Below are positions 25,374 to 35,385 of a stretch of 64,000 nt of DNA, piece after piece (the first letter of the stretch is position 1; each line of letters begins with the position of its first letter). The notes beneath the pieces are model-generated. The model made no database searches. It was not told the origin of the DNA and was given only the letters and a program-made list of their open reading frames with translations. Source of the DNA: an uncultured Sphingomonadales bacterium. Lineage in GTDB: Bacteria; Pseudomonadota; Alphaproteobacteria; Sphingomonadales; Rhodothalassiaceae. The stretch lies in contig CANMND010000005.1 of NCBI GenBank assembly GCA_947499155.1, positions 1-64,000 on the forward strand, read 5' to 3'. The translations under genes and the position numbers were made by a program.

Positions 25374-27629
25374 TCACAAATCTACGTCATGATCATAGGC
25401 ATAATTATACAGTGATGCGCGCAGTGAGTGTGCGGGCGAATGCAATTCAGCGACGATGTAATCTTCGATTCGTTGCAAATCGAGAGACCGAATCATCCGC
25501 CTGACCGGCCCGATCGTCATGGGCGAAATGGATAATCGGCGCAGGCCAAGTCCAATTAAAGCCATGGCTTCCAGAGGGCGACCGGCCATTTCACCGCACA
25601 GAGTGACGGGGACATTTGCCTTGTCGCACTTTTCTACAACCATATGAATAAAGTTCAGAACAGCCGGGGACAATAAATCATAGCGATCAATCAGGCGGGG
25701 ATTTGATCGATCACTGGCAAAGAAGAACTGCATAAGATCATTCGTGCCGATAGATACAAAATCCACATCTTTTAACAAGGGCTCCAACTGCCAGGCCAGT
25801 GACGGCACTTCCAGCATTGTCCCGATTTCCAGCTTTGCAGGTCGTTCCGCGCCCAGTTTTTCAAACCTGTTCCATTCCTTGAGAGCAATTTTGCGTGCCG
25901 CCCGGAATTCCGACACATCAGCAACCATAGGAAACATGATCGACAAGGTCCTGCCCACGGCTGCCATCATCAGGGCCCGCAACTGATAGCGAAGCAGAAC
26001 CGGGCGATCCAGAGCAATGCGTATTGCACGCCAGCCCATGGCCGGGTTTTCTTCTTCCTCATGCGGCAAAAACGGCACCGCTTTATCGCCTCCGACATCA
26101 AGGGTACGGAAAGTTACCGGCTTGTCACCGGCTATATCAAGAATTGCTGCATAAAGCTCACGCTGTGCCTCAAGGCGCGGCAAGGTTGCGCTAACCATGA
26201 ATTGGAATTCAGTCCGAAAAAGCCCTACACCGTCTGCTCCCAGGGACTCCAGATGCATCATGTCAGACTGCAGACCCGCATTCATGAACAGTTCAACCCG
26301 CACTCCATCCCGCGTGACCGTCGGCAAGTGGCGTTCGGCGCGGAACTGGGCTGCCTGTTCACGCTTGAGTTCGATGCTTTCGCGATAGGTGTCACAAATA
26401 TCATCACTGGGACGCACCAGCACCTGCCCTGTGTCACCGTCGACAATCACCTTGTCTCCTGCATTGACATGGGCTGCTGCATCTGTGCAGCGTCCAATCA
26501 GGGGTATCCCCATGGCCCGGGCCAGAATTGCTACGTGGCTGGTGGACGTACCCTCAGCCAAGACAATCCCGCACAGCTTTTCCCGGTCGTAATCAAGCAG
26601 TTCCGCAGGCCCCATATTACGGGCAAAAATGATGGATTGCCCTTCCAGCACCTCGCTGTCGGACCGCCCGGCAAGAGTACGCAGCAAACGATTTGCAAGG
26701 CCATCAAGGTCAGCCAGTCGTTCACGCAAATAAGGATCAGGAGTCGCAATCATGCGCCGCCTGTTTTGTTGCTGGACCCGTTCAACAGCCGCCTCTGCCG
26801 TCAGTCCCGCTTCAATCGAATCGAAGATGCGCTGCTGCCAACCCCGATCATAGGCAAACATCTTGAATGTTTCCAAAATGTCATGATGCTCGCCCGCCAT
26901 GCCGATTTCGGGGGCTGCTATCATCTTGTCGATCTGTGCCCGCATGGTGTTGAGAGCTTCCAGAAGCCGCGCCTTTTCATCATCCACATTCTCGGCAACA
27001 AAGCGCGTCACCTCGACCCGACCCTCATGGAACACGGCTATGCCCATGGCGATACCATCGGCCATTTTCTGTCCCTTGAGACTAAGGGGCAGACCACTCT
27101 GGGTGAGGCCGTTGGACATCTCCGCCGGGTCCACAAGCTCACCGCCCCCCACCAACTCGGCGAGAACCATGGCAACGGTCAGAAGGGCCTCTTCTTCCTC
27201 AGATGTGTATTCACGTTGCTTGACGTTCTGAACCACCAAAACACCCAACACCTTGTCATGTCGAATGATCGGCACACCCAGGAATGAGTGATAGTCTTCC
27301 TCTCCGGTCTCTTCCCGATAAACATAGCGTGGATGAGACGATGCCTCTTGTACATTGAGCGGAAGCGCACGTTGCGCAACAAGACCCACCAGTCCCTCGC
27401 CAAATCGAAGGCGTGTTTTGTTGACCGCTTCTTTCTTCAGGCCCTCTGTGGCAAAAAGCTCAAGGATCTCGCCCGCCCGCACCAAATAGACCGAGCACAC
27501 CTCGGCAACCATGTTTTGCGCGATGACAGTGGTCAGGCGTTCCAGGCGTTCCTGGGCACTTCCCGGCCCTGCCATAACCTGATGAAGGCGGCGTAACAAC
27601 AGTCTTGGACGACTGGCTAAATCGGACAC
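25374..27629 (-). CDS. ptsP: Phosphoenolpyruvate-protein phosphotransferase PtsP (EI-Ntr)
   Basis: A 751-residue enzyme I of the nitrogen-type phosphotransferase system. It takes phosphate from PEP and passes it to NPr and then EIIA-Ntr, a regulatory rather than sugar-transport relay. Domains: N-terminal GAF sensor (about 20-165), HPr-binding helical domain, phospho-histidine domain with H365 in GTSTSHVAILAR, and the PEP-binding TIM barrel (FRTEFQFM, FRTLDVGGDK, SIGTNDLMQFF, CGEMAGRP). The GAF domain distinguishes it from sugar-type EI. Partners NPr and EIIA-Ntr are not in the window. Confidence 0.96.
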   Translation of the reverse strand: MSDLASRPRLLLRRLHQVMAGPGSAQERLERLTTVIAQNMVAEVCSVYLVRAGEILELFATEGLKKEAVNKTRLRFGEGLVGLVAQRALPLNVQEASSHPRYVYREETGEEDYHSFLGVPIIRHDKVLGVLVVQNVKQREYTSEEEEALLTVAMVLAELVGGGELVDPAEMSNGLTQSGLPLSLKGQKMADGIAMGIAVFHEGRVEVTRFVAENVDDEKARLLEALNTMRAQIDKMIAAPEIGMAGEHHDILETFKMFAYDRGWQQRIFDSIEAGLTAEAAVERVQQQNRRRMIATPDPYLRERLADLDGLANRLLRTLAGRSDSEVLEGQSIIFARNMGPAELLDYDREKLCGIVLAEGTSTSHVAILARAMGIPLIGRCTDAAAHVNAGDKVIVDGDTGQVLVRPSDDICDTYRESIELKREQAAQFRAERHLPTVTRDGVRVELFMNAGLQSDMMHLESLGADGVGLFRTEFQFMVSATLPRLEAQRELYAAILDIAGDKPVTFRTLDVGGDKAVPFLPHEEEENPAMGWRAIRIALDRPVLLRYQLRALMMAAVGRTLSIMFPMVADVSEFRAARKIALKEWNRFEKLGAERPAKLEIGTMLEVPSLAWQLEPLLKDVDFVSIGTNDLMQFFFASDRSNPRLIDRYDLLSPAVLNFIHMVVEKCDKANVPVTLCGEMAGRPLEAMALIGLGLRRLSISPMTIGPVRRMIRSLDLQRIEDYIVAELHSPAHSLRASLYNYAYDHDVDL

Positions 27630-27659
27630 GATAAAGCGTTCCTCGTTCCCATGAAACTT

Positions 27660-28721
27660 TCAGATATCTGACGGACGCGATAAAAAGAGGGCAGCGTCTG
27701 CCAGCAAATCGGCGATGATATCTGCAACGGGCTGCTCGCTCTTTACCATACCAACGCTTTGTCCGGCCATAATTGAGCCCTGCTCCACATCTCCGTCCAC
27801 AACAGCGCGCCGCAAGGCTCCCGCCCAGAAGTGTTCGATATCAAGCTGAGCCTGTTTTATATCGACCTCGCCTTTATCTACGCGCTCAATCGCTTGCCGT
27901 TGCACCTCCATGAAACGCCTGGAAGCTTCATTTTTCAAGGCCCGAACCGGAATGACCGGAAACCGCGGATCAATCTGCATGGAAGTAACAGCATCACGCG
28001 CAGACGCCCGGATAAAGGCGCGCTTGAAATTCGGGTGTGCCGTTGACTCTGTTGCACATACGAACCGCGTACCCAACTGAACGCCCGATGCCCCCATCTC
28101 AAGATATGCGGCAATAGCCTGCCCGCGTCCGATGCCGCCTGCAACAAAAACCGGCACGTCACGTATTTCAGGCAAGATTTCCTGGGCAAGGACATTGGTG
28201 GAAACAGGGCCAATATGCCCACCGGCCTCTGCCCCCTCTATCACCAGGGCGTCGACACCGGATCGTACCAGCTTTTTGGCAAGAGACAGGGCCGGAGCGA
28301 AACAAATTACCTTGCTGCCTGCGCCTTTCAATCGCTCTATGACCCATGCAGGCGGCAATCCACCCGCCAATACGACGTGACTGACACCGGTCCTGATGCA
28401 GACATCAACCAGACTTTCAAGCTCGTCATGAAGAGTAATAAGATTGACGCCAAATGGCTTTTTAGTCAGCGCCCGCGTCCCCAGTATTTCTGCTTCAAGC
28501 AGTTGGGGACTCATCGACCCGCAGGCAATGACTCCAAAACCACCAGCATTGGAAATGGCGGATACAAGGGTGCGTTCCGACAGCCAGGTCATGGCACCAC
28601 CCATGATCGCCCACTCAACGCCCAGGAACTGGGCTCCACGCGCCATCAAGCGGTTCAGACGACGATGTGCATCGCCTGTAATGTTGCAGCCTTGTCCTGC
28701 TACAGGTGACTCAGGCGCCAT
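27660..28721 (-). CDS. Nitronate monooxygenase-like FMN protein (2-nitropropane dioxygenase family)
   Basis: A 353-residue TIM-barrel flavoprotein. The start at 28721 is supported by AAGGAGAGACGGGC and leaves a 16-bp gap after lysC; a longer frame overlaps lysC. Family marks are the early GGAMTWLSERTLVSAISNAGGFGVIA segment (residue positions about 43-68), a GAEAGGHIGP loop that binds the FMN phosphate, and VFVAGGIGRGQAIAAYLEMGA-type glycines. Members oxidise alkyl nitronates or act as FabK-like enoyl reductases, and sequence alone does not separate these. It is co-oriented with lysC and ptsP, possibly as an operon without an obvious pathway link. Confidence 0.85.
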   Translation of the reverse strand: MAPESPVAGQGCNITGDAHRRLNRLMARGAQFLGVEWAIMGGAMTWLSERTLVSAISNAGGFGVIACGSMSPQLLEAEILGTRALTKKPFGVNLITLHDELESLVDVCIRTGVSHVVLAGGLPPAWVIERLKGAGSKVICFAPALSLAKKLVRSGVDALVIEGAEAGGHIGPVSTNVLAQEILPEIRDVPVFVAGGIGRGQAIAAYLEMGASGVQLGTRFVCATESTAHPNFKRAFIRASARDAVTSMQIDPRFPVIPVRALKNEASRRFMEVQRQAIERVDKGEVDIKQAQLDIEHFWAGALRRAVVDGDVEQGSIMAGQSVGMVKSEQPVADIIADLLADAALFLSRPSDI

Positions 28722-28737
28722 GCCCGTCTCTCCTTGT

Positions 28738-29958
28738 TTAGTCTGTGTCAAGGCCATAAGCCGTGTGCAGAGCCCGTAATGCAAGCTCTGTATAATCTGA
28801 ATCGATCAAAACACTAATCTTGATTTCAGATGTGGATATGGCGCGGATGTTGATACCACGATCTGCAAGTGTTCGGAACATGGTATTGGCTACACCAGCG
28901 TGGCTGCGCATACCAATGCCCACAACAGACAGTTTCACCACATTCGAATTGGTCAGAAGCCCGGTAAAGCCGATCTTTTCCCGGTTGGCTTCCAGAAGAG
29001 CCTTTGTTTCTTCAAGAGCCGTAGCGGGCACGCTAAACGTCACCTCTGCCTCATCATTATGTGGTGTTTGGGACTGCACGATCATATCGACAATGATATC
29101 TGCATCCGCCAAGGGCCCGAACATATCTGCGACCCTCCCCGGCCTGTCAGGCAGACCAAAGACCGTCACCACTGCATCGGCGTGCGAATAGGCAAGTCCG
29201 GTTACTAGTTCCTGTTCCACAATCTCTTCCTCATTAACCACCAGCGTGCCCGGTACATCATCAAAACTGGACAGCACTTGTAGTCGAACACCATGGGTCA
29301 TGGCCATTGCAACGGATCGCGTTTGAAGGACCTTGGCCCCAAGAGACGCCATTTCCAACATTTCTTCATAGCTGACCCGGTCCAGCTTGCGGGCACGGGT
29401 AACGATACGGGGATCAGTGGTATAGACACCGTCCACATCCGTATAGATGTCACAGCGATCGGCCTTAAGGGCGGCTGCCAGTGCCACGGCAGACGTATCA
29501 GACCCGCCCCGGCCAAGGGTAGTGATCCGGTTATCCGGACCCAGACCCTGGAAGCCAGCTATAACAGCCACCTGCCCCTCAGACATCCGCTGTTCCAAAT
29601 CGGCTGTTTCCACCCGTTCGATCTGGGCAGCACCATGAACTCCACTGGTGGATACAGGGACCTGCCAGCCCATCCATGACCGGGCCGAAATCCCCATGGT
29701 CTGGAGAACGATGGCCATGAGGCCAGCTGTCACTTGCTCTCCCGATGCAACCACCGCATCATATTCCCGTGCATCATGAAGAACTGCTGCTTCCTGGCAC
29801 CAGGTGATAAGCTGATTGGTAGCGCCAGACATGGCAGACACCACAACAGCCACTTCATCGCCTGCGTCTACAGCACGCTTGATATGAGAGGCAGATGCCC
29901 GAATTCTTTCAATATCCGCAACAGAGGTGCCACCGAACTTCTTGACAATACGCGCCAT
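28738..29958 (-). CDS. lysC: Aspartate kinase
   Basis: A 406-residue enzyme phosphorylating aspartate, the first step to lysine, threonine, methionine and the diaminopimelate used by murE. The N-terminal kinase signature KFGGTSVAD opens right after the start. GRGGSDTSAVALAA and the TDVDGVYTTDPR loop follow, then two C-terminal ACT domains for feedback control. I placed the start at 29958 because AAGGACC precedes it; the TTG at 29985 lacks a ribosome site. It is divergent from ubiG, a common alphaproteobacterial pair. Confidence 0.97.
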   Translation of the reverse strand: MARIVKKFGGTSVADIERIRASASHIKRAVDAGDEVAVVVSAMSGATNQLITWCQEAAVLHDAREYDAVVASGEQVTAGLMAIVLQTMGISARSWMGWQVPVSTSGVHGAAQIERVETADLEQRMSEGQVAVIAGFQGLGPDNRITTLGRGGSDTSAVALAAALKADRCDIYTDVDGVYTTDPRIVTRARKLDRVSYEEMLEMASLGAKVLQTRSVAMAMTHGVRLQVLSSFDDVPGTLVVNEEEIVEQELVTGLAYSHADAVVTVFGLPDRPGRVADMFGPLADADIIVDMIVQSQTPHNDEAEVTFSVPATALEETKALLEANREKIGFTGLLTNSNVVKLSVVGIGMRSHAGVANTMFRTLADRGINIRAISTSEIKISVLIDSDYTELALRALHTAYGLDTD

Positions 29959-30128
29959 GGAATGGTCCTTGAAACTGACCGACAAACTTATCTAGACATG
30001 CCCACAAGACAAAAGGGCCGGTGTCGTCCCGACCGATGGGGCGTATTCATAAGGGCAAGCCGCTCCGCCTGCAAGACGGCTGGGCAGAATGTCATCAGGC
30101 CACTCATGGATTAAACAAGGCAAAGCCT

Positions 30129-30896
30129 ATGTCACCCGAAAGCCTTACTGCAACGATCGACCCGGAAGATGCCGCCAGATTTGCCGCCATAGCTGATGAA
30201 TGGTGGGATCCCGACGGTCCGTTCAGACCTCTGCACAAACTCAATCCTGCCCGCTTGTCTTATATTCGCGACACCATAGGACGTCATAAAAAATGCGATG
30301 CCGCATCATTGCGGCCATTCAAGGGCATGACAGTTCTGGATCTGGGCTGTGGTGGCGGACTTATTGCAGAGCCGCTATCCCGTCTTGGTGCAAGCGTCAC
30401 CGGCATTGATGTCTCCGATGAAACCATTGCAGTCGCATCCGCTCATGCCAAAGCCATGGGTCTCGACATTACCTATTTGCGCGCCACTGCTGAGGATATG
30501 GCAGCCAAAGGCGAAACCTTTGATGTGGTTACAGGACTTGAGGTGATCGAGCACGTGGCTGACCCTGCTCTGTTTCTGTCTGCCTGCCGCACGCTCGTCA
30601 AAGATGATGGCCTGTTTCTGTTTTCCACACTCAATCGCACTGTGCGGTCCTTTATTATGGGGATTGTGGCTGCTGAATATATTCTGGGCTGGGTCCCACG
30701 GGGCACCCATGACTGGAAACAGTTCGTTACACCCGATGCCTTTACAGACTTGCTGGAGAAAAGCGGCTTTAAGTGTGAGGACATAAGAGGCCTGAGTTAT
30801 GTGGCAGGGACCGATAGCTGGCGTGTCTCTCATGATACTGGCGTCAACTATATAGGCCACGCCATACCGCATGTGCCGGAAAAGGCTGCCACCTAG
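30129..30896 (+). CDS. ubiG: Bifunctional ubiquinone O-methyltransferase UbiG
   Basis: A 255-residue SAM methyltransferase performing both O-methylations of ubiquinone biosynthesis. The N-terminal segment ADEWWDPDGPFRPLHKLNP is characteristic of UbiG, and VLDLGCGGGLIAEPL is the SAM-binding motif. The ATG at 30129 fits the family length; an upstream in-frame extension of 36 codons is not family-like. The ribosome site is weak (AAGGCAAAGCCT). Confidence 0.95.
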   Translation: MSPESLTATIDPEDAARFAAIADEWWDPDGPFRPLHKLNPARLSYIRDTIGRHKKCDAASLRPFKGMTVLDLGCGGGLIAEPLSRLGASVTGIDVSDETIAVASAHAKAMGLDITYLRATAEDMAAKGETFDVVTGLEVIEHVADPALFLSACRTLVKDDGLFLFSTLNRTVRSFIMGIVAAEYILGWVPRGTHDWKQFVTPDAFTDLLEKSGFKCEDIRGLSYVAGTDSWRVSHDTGVNYIGHAIPHVPEKAAT

Positions 30897-30905
30897 AGGA
30901 CAGAA

Positions 30906-33900
30906 TCAATAAGTTGGCCCTTTTTTCGGTGAATCGCCTGTGTCGCTGCCGACCACTTCAGGAACGCCCAGCGCGCTCGTCTCCGGCGTTGACAGCCTAA
31001 TCGGCAAATTATTGACCGCACGTGCAAGCAGCCAACGCCTTAAAGGACCCGTATCAAGCGCCATAACAGGCCGTGAAAGGTTGCCGCCAAGATCAATGTT
31101 GACCGGTGGCGCCTTTGGATGGTCAGCAAGGGTAAGAGATCCTTTCGCCGTCAGTGACCAATCGGCGATATCCGCCCTGAACCGTCCAGACAAGGAGCCA
31201 TCACCCATGTCCGCTTTCAGATTTTCACTGATGAACGCGGCCTTTTCCACATGGATATCGGCAGAAAGCTTCTGAAAAACCGAATGATCGCCCGATGCGA
31301 ATGCCCCAACCAGCAAGGCCATGTCGGACGGGCGTTTCACCTCTTTCACGCCCTTGGCCAGCGCACCGAAATCAAACCCCTTCAGCGTTCCATCACGTGC
31401 ATCAAGTCGCATATCCCCGTCCAGACCGGCGACCAAGACATAGGGCGAACGACCACGAGCCGATAAAGTCCCCACAATGTTGGCCCGACCATCAGCTGCC
31501 CGCGCTCCCAGTCCTGCATCCATCACGTCACCTAAGGACACATCAGTCAGGCTGAAATCAAGTGCCAAAGTCGGCACATCCGTACCAGTCAGCGTTCCGT
31601 TCAACTGCAACTTGCCATCGAATACACGTCCATCAACACGATCAAGGGTCAAGGTCCCGTCTTCAAGATGCACGGTTACATCAAGGTTTGTCATGATCAC
31701 ACCGTCAAAAGTCGCGTCTTCCATCATCAGGTGGAGACGGCCTTCCAACATGCTCAAGGCTGAAAGATCCATCGCTTTGTGTGACCAGCGCGAAGACGCC
31801 TCGTCATCCACCTTGCCCGCAGTGATTTTTGGCGACTCCCGCTTGAACATGTTAAAAAGTGACGGGCCATGGCTGCTCAGAGTTGCAGTCAGGTTTGGAC
31901 GCTTTGCACTGAAATCAATGCGTGCATCACCTTCAACAGCCGTTTTACCGATGGCAAGATCCAGTTGATCAATTGAAAAGACACTGGCCTCATAGCCAAG
32001 ATCGAGCCTTCCCTTCAACGCTCCGGGATCGCCTGCAGCAAGGCGGTAATCGGGAACCACCTGCTGGAGCAGCCGGGCAAGGGATGGATGTGACGCGTCC
32101 AGTGCAAGTGACAAGACCGGCGCGTCCAGCCAACCGTCCATTCCCCCTGACAAGGCCAGTCGCCCGCCAAAAATCGTCAAATTCCCAAGGAGTTCCATAT
32201 CCGATGGCGGGCCTGCTGCCGTCACCGACAGACCAATCGGCAGGGCCTGGCCCTGTGTCAGCCACGGCATTCCCAGCTTTTGCCCCAGCACCCTTTGTGA
32301 GGCATGGTTAAATGTGAGTGCCAGATCAACATGGGCCTCCGGTTTCTTTTGGCCAGCATCAGACACTGCCGAATTCAAATTTCCCCGCACAGTCATGCGG
32401 CCTTCCGCAATATTTCCGACAAGATCCAGAGACATGTCGGAAAAATCACCGGACAATTTACCTTCGAGGGTGACTTCTCCAATAGCTGCATCTTCTGCAG
32501 TCATGAACGAAGGCAAGGCTATGTCCGCCATAGAGGCAAATCGCGACAGATTGGATGTGCGGCCTTGAAACATAAGGTCAAAGCCCGGCAGGCGTTCCCC
32601 ATGGTCCAGACGCCCGGACGCTGTCAGTGCAAGGCCATCAAGACTTCCGATCTCCAATGCCTCAATCACCAGACCCTCGCCGTTTTGCGAAAGCGCAATG
32701 GACAGCCTGTCCAGACGATGCTGCATAAAGCGCATGCGGCCAATGGACAGTTGCAGATCCCTGTCCATATTGCCCAAGGTCCCAAGGCCGTCATTGAGCG
32801 CCTTGGCCATGTCCTCAATCGTGAATGGCGGCAAGGCTGGATCACGTGGCCGCAGATAGCTATCAAGATCGAGGCGGTCCACTGCCAGATCAGCCATAAG
32901 TGCGGGCTTTTCCCCGCGTTTAAGCAAGGTTAATGATCCTGTCACCTGACTGCCGTCAAGAACGACATCCAAAGCAGACGCGGAGAAACGGTCAGGGCCA
33001 ACCACAATATCGGTCGAAAGCTGTAATGACGACAACCGGCCTTCTGGGACTGAATGAGGAATATCCAGCCAGTCGAAAACTGTGCGCAAACTGCTGGAAG
33101 ACGCATCCAGATGCCCTTTTAATTCAGCCCCGCCCTCGCCACTCTTCAAAACCTCGCCGGTCAGGGACAAACGCGATACGCCGGGAAGATTGACCTCGAA
33201 TGTCTCAAGCCGTGCATTTGCTGAAGTAATCTGTGTCTTTATAATCAGGTCACTGGCAACCCCCGCTCCATAGGATATGGCCCCCACCTTAACAGCCAGA
33301 TCAAGGCTCCCCCCATCAGGAAGAACGGGATAAGCCGGCAGGGCAAAAGGCTCTGCTGCTGGAGATGACCCTTCAGGATAGGGACCTGCTCGCGCAAAAG
33401 CAGGCAGCGCCAACCGATCAATTTCAAGAGCAAGAGTTGCCTTGGGACCATCGGAAAAGTCCAACGTCCCGTCCGCCTTCAAAGGACTGCCGTCATAGCG
33501 CCCTTTAAGGTCACTCAAGGTGATTGCCTGCCCACTGCCAGACAATGCCACCTTCAAGGACATTGGCCCATCCAGCCAGGGCACAAAGTCTGGCAGTGCC
33601 TGATCTTTCGATCCCGACAGACGAACAGCATTTTCAATGAACAGTCCCAGTTTTGGGCTGTCCACCTCAACTGTCAGGGAAAAGTCTGGTATTTTCTCGT
33701 CGGCCAAAGGCTGCACCCAACCCATCGCAGCCAATGCCCCCTCACCCATATCAAAACGCACGGACAAGGGTGCACGGTATCCCGCTTCTATCTTGTCGGT
33801 CCTGAGCGTCAAATACAAAGGCAGGCCATCCAATCGCGCTGAACCCTCAAGCCTGTATGGGCCAGATAAAGAACCGGCCTTTACGCGGGCATCAATAGCT

Positions 33901-34448
33901 TCAAACCGCCAGTTACGATTCGTAGTCCCGTCCTGAATCAAAAGTGTGCCATCCTTAATGACGATATTGTCAAAGCGGATCGCGCGACTTCCAGAAGGCG
34001 TTCTGGTGCTATCCCCCAAAAGCCAGGTGACACGGCCATCGGGCAAACGTTCAGGATTCACAAGCGGACGAACAAGTTCAAAACGCCGAACCTCGATATC
34101 GCCTCGCAACAAAGGGCCCAGCGCCAATTCCATATCGAGTCGGTCAATCCGTGCCAGAAACGGGGCCTGACCTTCAGGCAGGGTATCAATTGTTACTGAT
34201 TCTGCACTAAATGAAGGTGTCGGCAAAAAGCTAAATGACAGGGGACCACTTATAGTGACAGGACGCTGTAACATGTCAGATGCCACTGTCTCAAAGCGGG
34301 CGCGATAAGGGGTCCAGTCAATAAAGCCAGGAGCAATGAGAGCAATGACAAGGCAACCGGCAAGAGCCAAAACCAGCATCAGGGGCCACTTGAGCCACCT
34401 GCTATCCTGTTTTGTCTTTTGGTCGCTATGTGTCATGGATCGCGTCAC
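30906..34448 (-). CDS. Large AsmA-family envelope protein
   Basis: A 1180-residue protein with one N-terminal membrane anchor (about 20-42, PLMLVLALAGCLVIALIAPG) and a long periplasmic part. The AsmA domain follows directly (FIDWTPYRARFETVASDML...), with many beta-strand repeats and a C-terminal AsmA-like region (GRANIVGTLSARGRS...). AsmA/TamB/YhdP-type proteins form elongated beta-grooves that move phospholipids between inner and outer membranes and affect outer-membrane assembly. The start is either GTG at 34448 or ATG at 34436; neither has a strong ribosome site. It converges on ubiG, and its upstream end overlaps no credible gene. Confidence 0.88.
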   Translation of the reverse strand: MTRSMTHSDQKTKQDSRWLKWPLMLVLALAGCLVIALIAPGFIDWTPYRARFETVASDMLQRPVTISGPLSFSFLPTPSFSAESVTIDTLPEGQAPFLARIDRLDMELALGPLLRGDIEVRRFELVRPLVNPERLPDGRVTWLLGDSTRTPSGSRAIRFDNIVIKDGTLLIQDGTTNRNWRFEAIDARVKAGSLSGPYRLEGSARLDGLPLYLTLRTDKIEAGYRAPLSVRFDMGEGALAAMGWVQPLADEKIPDFSLTVEVDSPKLGLFIENAVRLSGSKDQALPDFVPWLDGPMSLKVALSGSGQAITLSDLKGRYDGSPLKADGTLDFSDGPKATLALEIDRLALPAFARAGPYPEGSSPAAEPFALPAYPVLPDGGSLDLAVKVGAISYGAGVASDLIIKTQITSANARLETFEVNLPGVSRLSLTGEVLKSGEGGAELKGHLDASSSSLRTVFDWLDIPHSVPEGRLSSLQLSTDIVVGPDRFSASALDVVLDGSQVTGSLTLLKRGEKPALMADLAVDRLDLDSYLRPRDPALPPFTIEDMAKALNDGLGTLGNMDRDLQLSIGRMRFMQHRLDRLSIALSQNGEGLVIEALEIGSLDGLALTASGRLDHGERLPGFDLMFQGRTSNLSRFASMADIALPSFMTAEDAAIGEVTLEGKLSGDFSDMSLDLVGNIAEGRMTVRGNLNSAVSDAGQKKPEAHVDLALTFNHASQRVLGQKLGMPWLTQGQALPIGLSVTAAGPPSDMELLGNLTIFGGRLALSGGMDGWLDAPVLSLALDASHPSLARLLQQVVPDYRLAAGDPGALKGRLDLGYEASVFSIDQLDLAIGKTAVEGDARIDFSAKRPNLTATLSSHGPSLFNMFKRESPKITAGKVDDEASSRWSHKAMDLSALSMLEGRLHLMMEDATFDGVIMTNLDVTVHLEDGTLTLDRVDGRVFDGKLQLNGTLTGTDVPTLALDFSLTDVSLGDVMDAGLGARAADGRANIVGTLSARGRSPYVLVAGLDGDMRLDARDGTLKGFDFGALAKGVKEVKRPSDMALLVGAFASGDHSVFQKLSADIHVEKAAFISENLKADMGDGSLSGRFRADIADWSLTAKGSLTLADHPKAPPVNIDLGGNLSRPVMALDTGPLRRWLLARAVNNLPIRLSTPETSALGVPEVVGSDTGDSPKKGPTY

Positions 34449-34621
34449 TCATATTGATCTGGATTATGGCTTGCCGGACGGGCCGCAAACTTGCAACTGC
34501 CCACCTTAATGCCTATCAGGAAAGCAATCCTGTGGCACTCTTATGGCATGAGATAATATCGGGATCGCCATTTTCTGCTCCAAGATGTTACCCGGCAATA
34601 ACAACGGACGCGGGTTTTAAA

Positions 34622-35164
34622 ATGAAGACCACAGACCGAACGAAAACTGAAACCGTACGGATCGGCGCCAATCTCTGGCCGCAGATGTTGCTGTTTTTAC
34701 TTTTCAGCCTGCTACCGGCCAGTGCCTATGCCAGTTGTATGGATGCACCGCGCCCTGATGTGGAATGGGTCCGCTGCCTGCTTAATGAACGCACCTTCAC
34801 CGGCATTTCCATTCCAAATGCCGTGGTCCGGGACAGCTCCTTCAATCGTGCCATATTGGATAATGCGGATATGGAAGGGGTCGACGCAAGACGTGCAAAG
34901 TTCGTATCTGCCAGTATGAAAGGGGTCATTCTTCGCGACGCCAATCTTCAATACGCCGACATGACAAAGGTTGTGCTCGATAACGCGGACCTTACAGGTG
35001 CCGATATGCGCAGCGCCCGCTTGTTTCAAGCCAGTTTGCGTAGCGCGAATCTGACCGGTGCCCTGCTCGACAATGCGGATTTTTATCGAACCGACCTGTC
35101 TGGCGCCACATGGGTCGATGGCAAGACAATCTGCGGCGAAGGATCACTTGGTATCTGTAAATAA
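34622..35164 (+). CDS. Secreted pentapeptide-repeat protein
   Basis: A 180-residue protein. I chose the ATG at 34622, which opens a signal peptide with a hydrophobic core (MLLFLLFSLLPASAYA) and site before SC. The mature part has about 17 pentapeptide repeats of the A(D/N)LxX type (LDNADM, LRDANL, LDNADLTGADM), which fold as a right-handed quadrilateral beta-helix. A short C-terminal cap carries a Cys pair (TICGEGSLGIC), and a third Cys follows the signal site. Function is unknown; most such proteins are protein-protein scaffolds. The open frame extends 70 codons upstream across the AsmA gene start, but that part is not coding-like. Confidence 0.82.
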   Translation: MKTTDRTKTETVRIGANLWPQMLLFLLFSLLPASAYASCMDAPRPDVEWVRCLLNERTFTGISIPNAVVRDSSFNRAILDNADMEGVDARRAKFVSASMKGVILRDANLQYADMTKVVLDNADLTGADMRSARLFQASLRSANLTGALLDNADFYRTDLSGATWVDGKTICGEGSLGICK

Positions 35165-35385
35165 GGACTGGAAAACATACCATTTTGCAAACAAGGCAAC
35201 GCGGGCACAGTTCTCACATGGAGATGAATCCGCGCTTATTCCAGAAGTAAAGCGCCTGCTTTATCGTCAGGGCCGATTTCCTGATTTCAGAAAACTCTGC
35301 CCCCTGAACCGTGCTTTTGCAGCCGCCCCAAGACATGCTATAGCGTGACCAACTTCCAGCCCCCCCCTGCTGATCGGTTATTTAA

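Noticed and set aside
26061-27287. 408-codon plus-strand frame opposite ptsP
   Set aside because: A His/Cys-rich shadow of a strongly conserved gene on the other strand, without family features.
29959-30128. Lysine riboswitch or attenuator between lysC and ubiG
   Set aside because: Only 170 bp shared by two divergent genes, with no recognisable riboswitch core or hairpin series.
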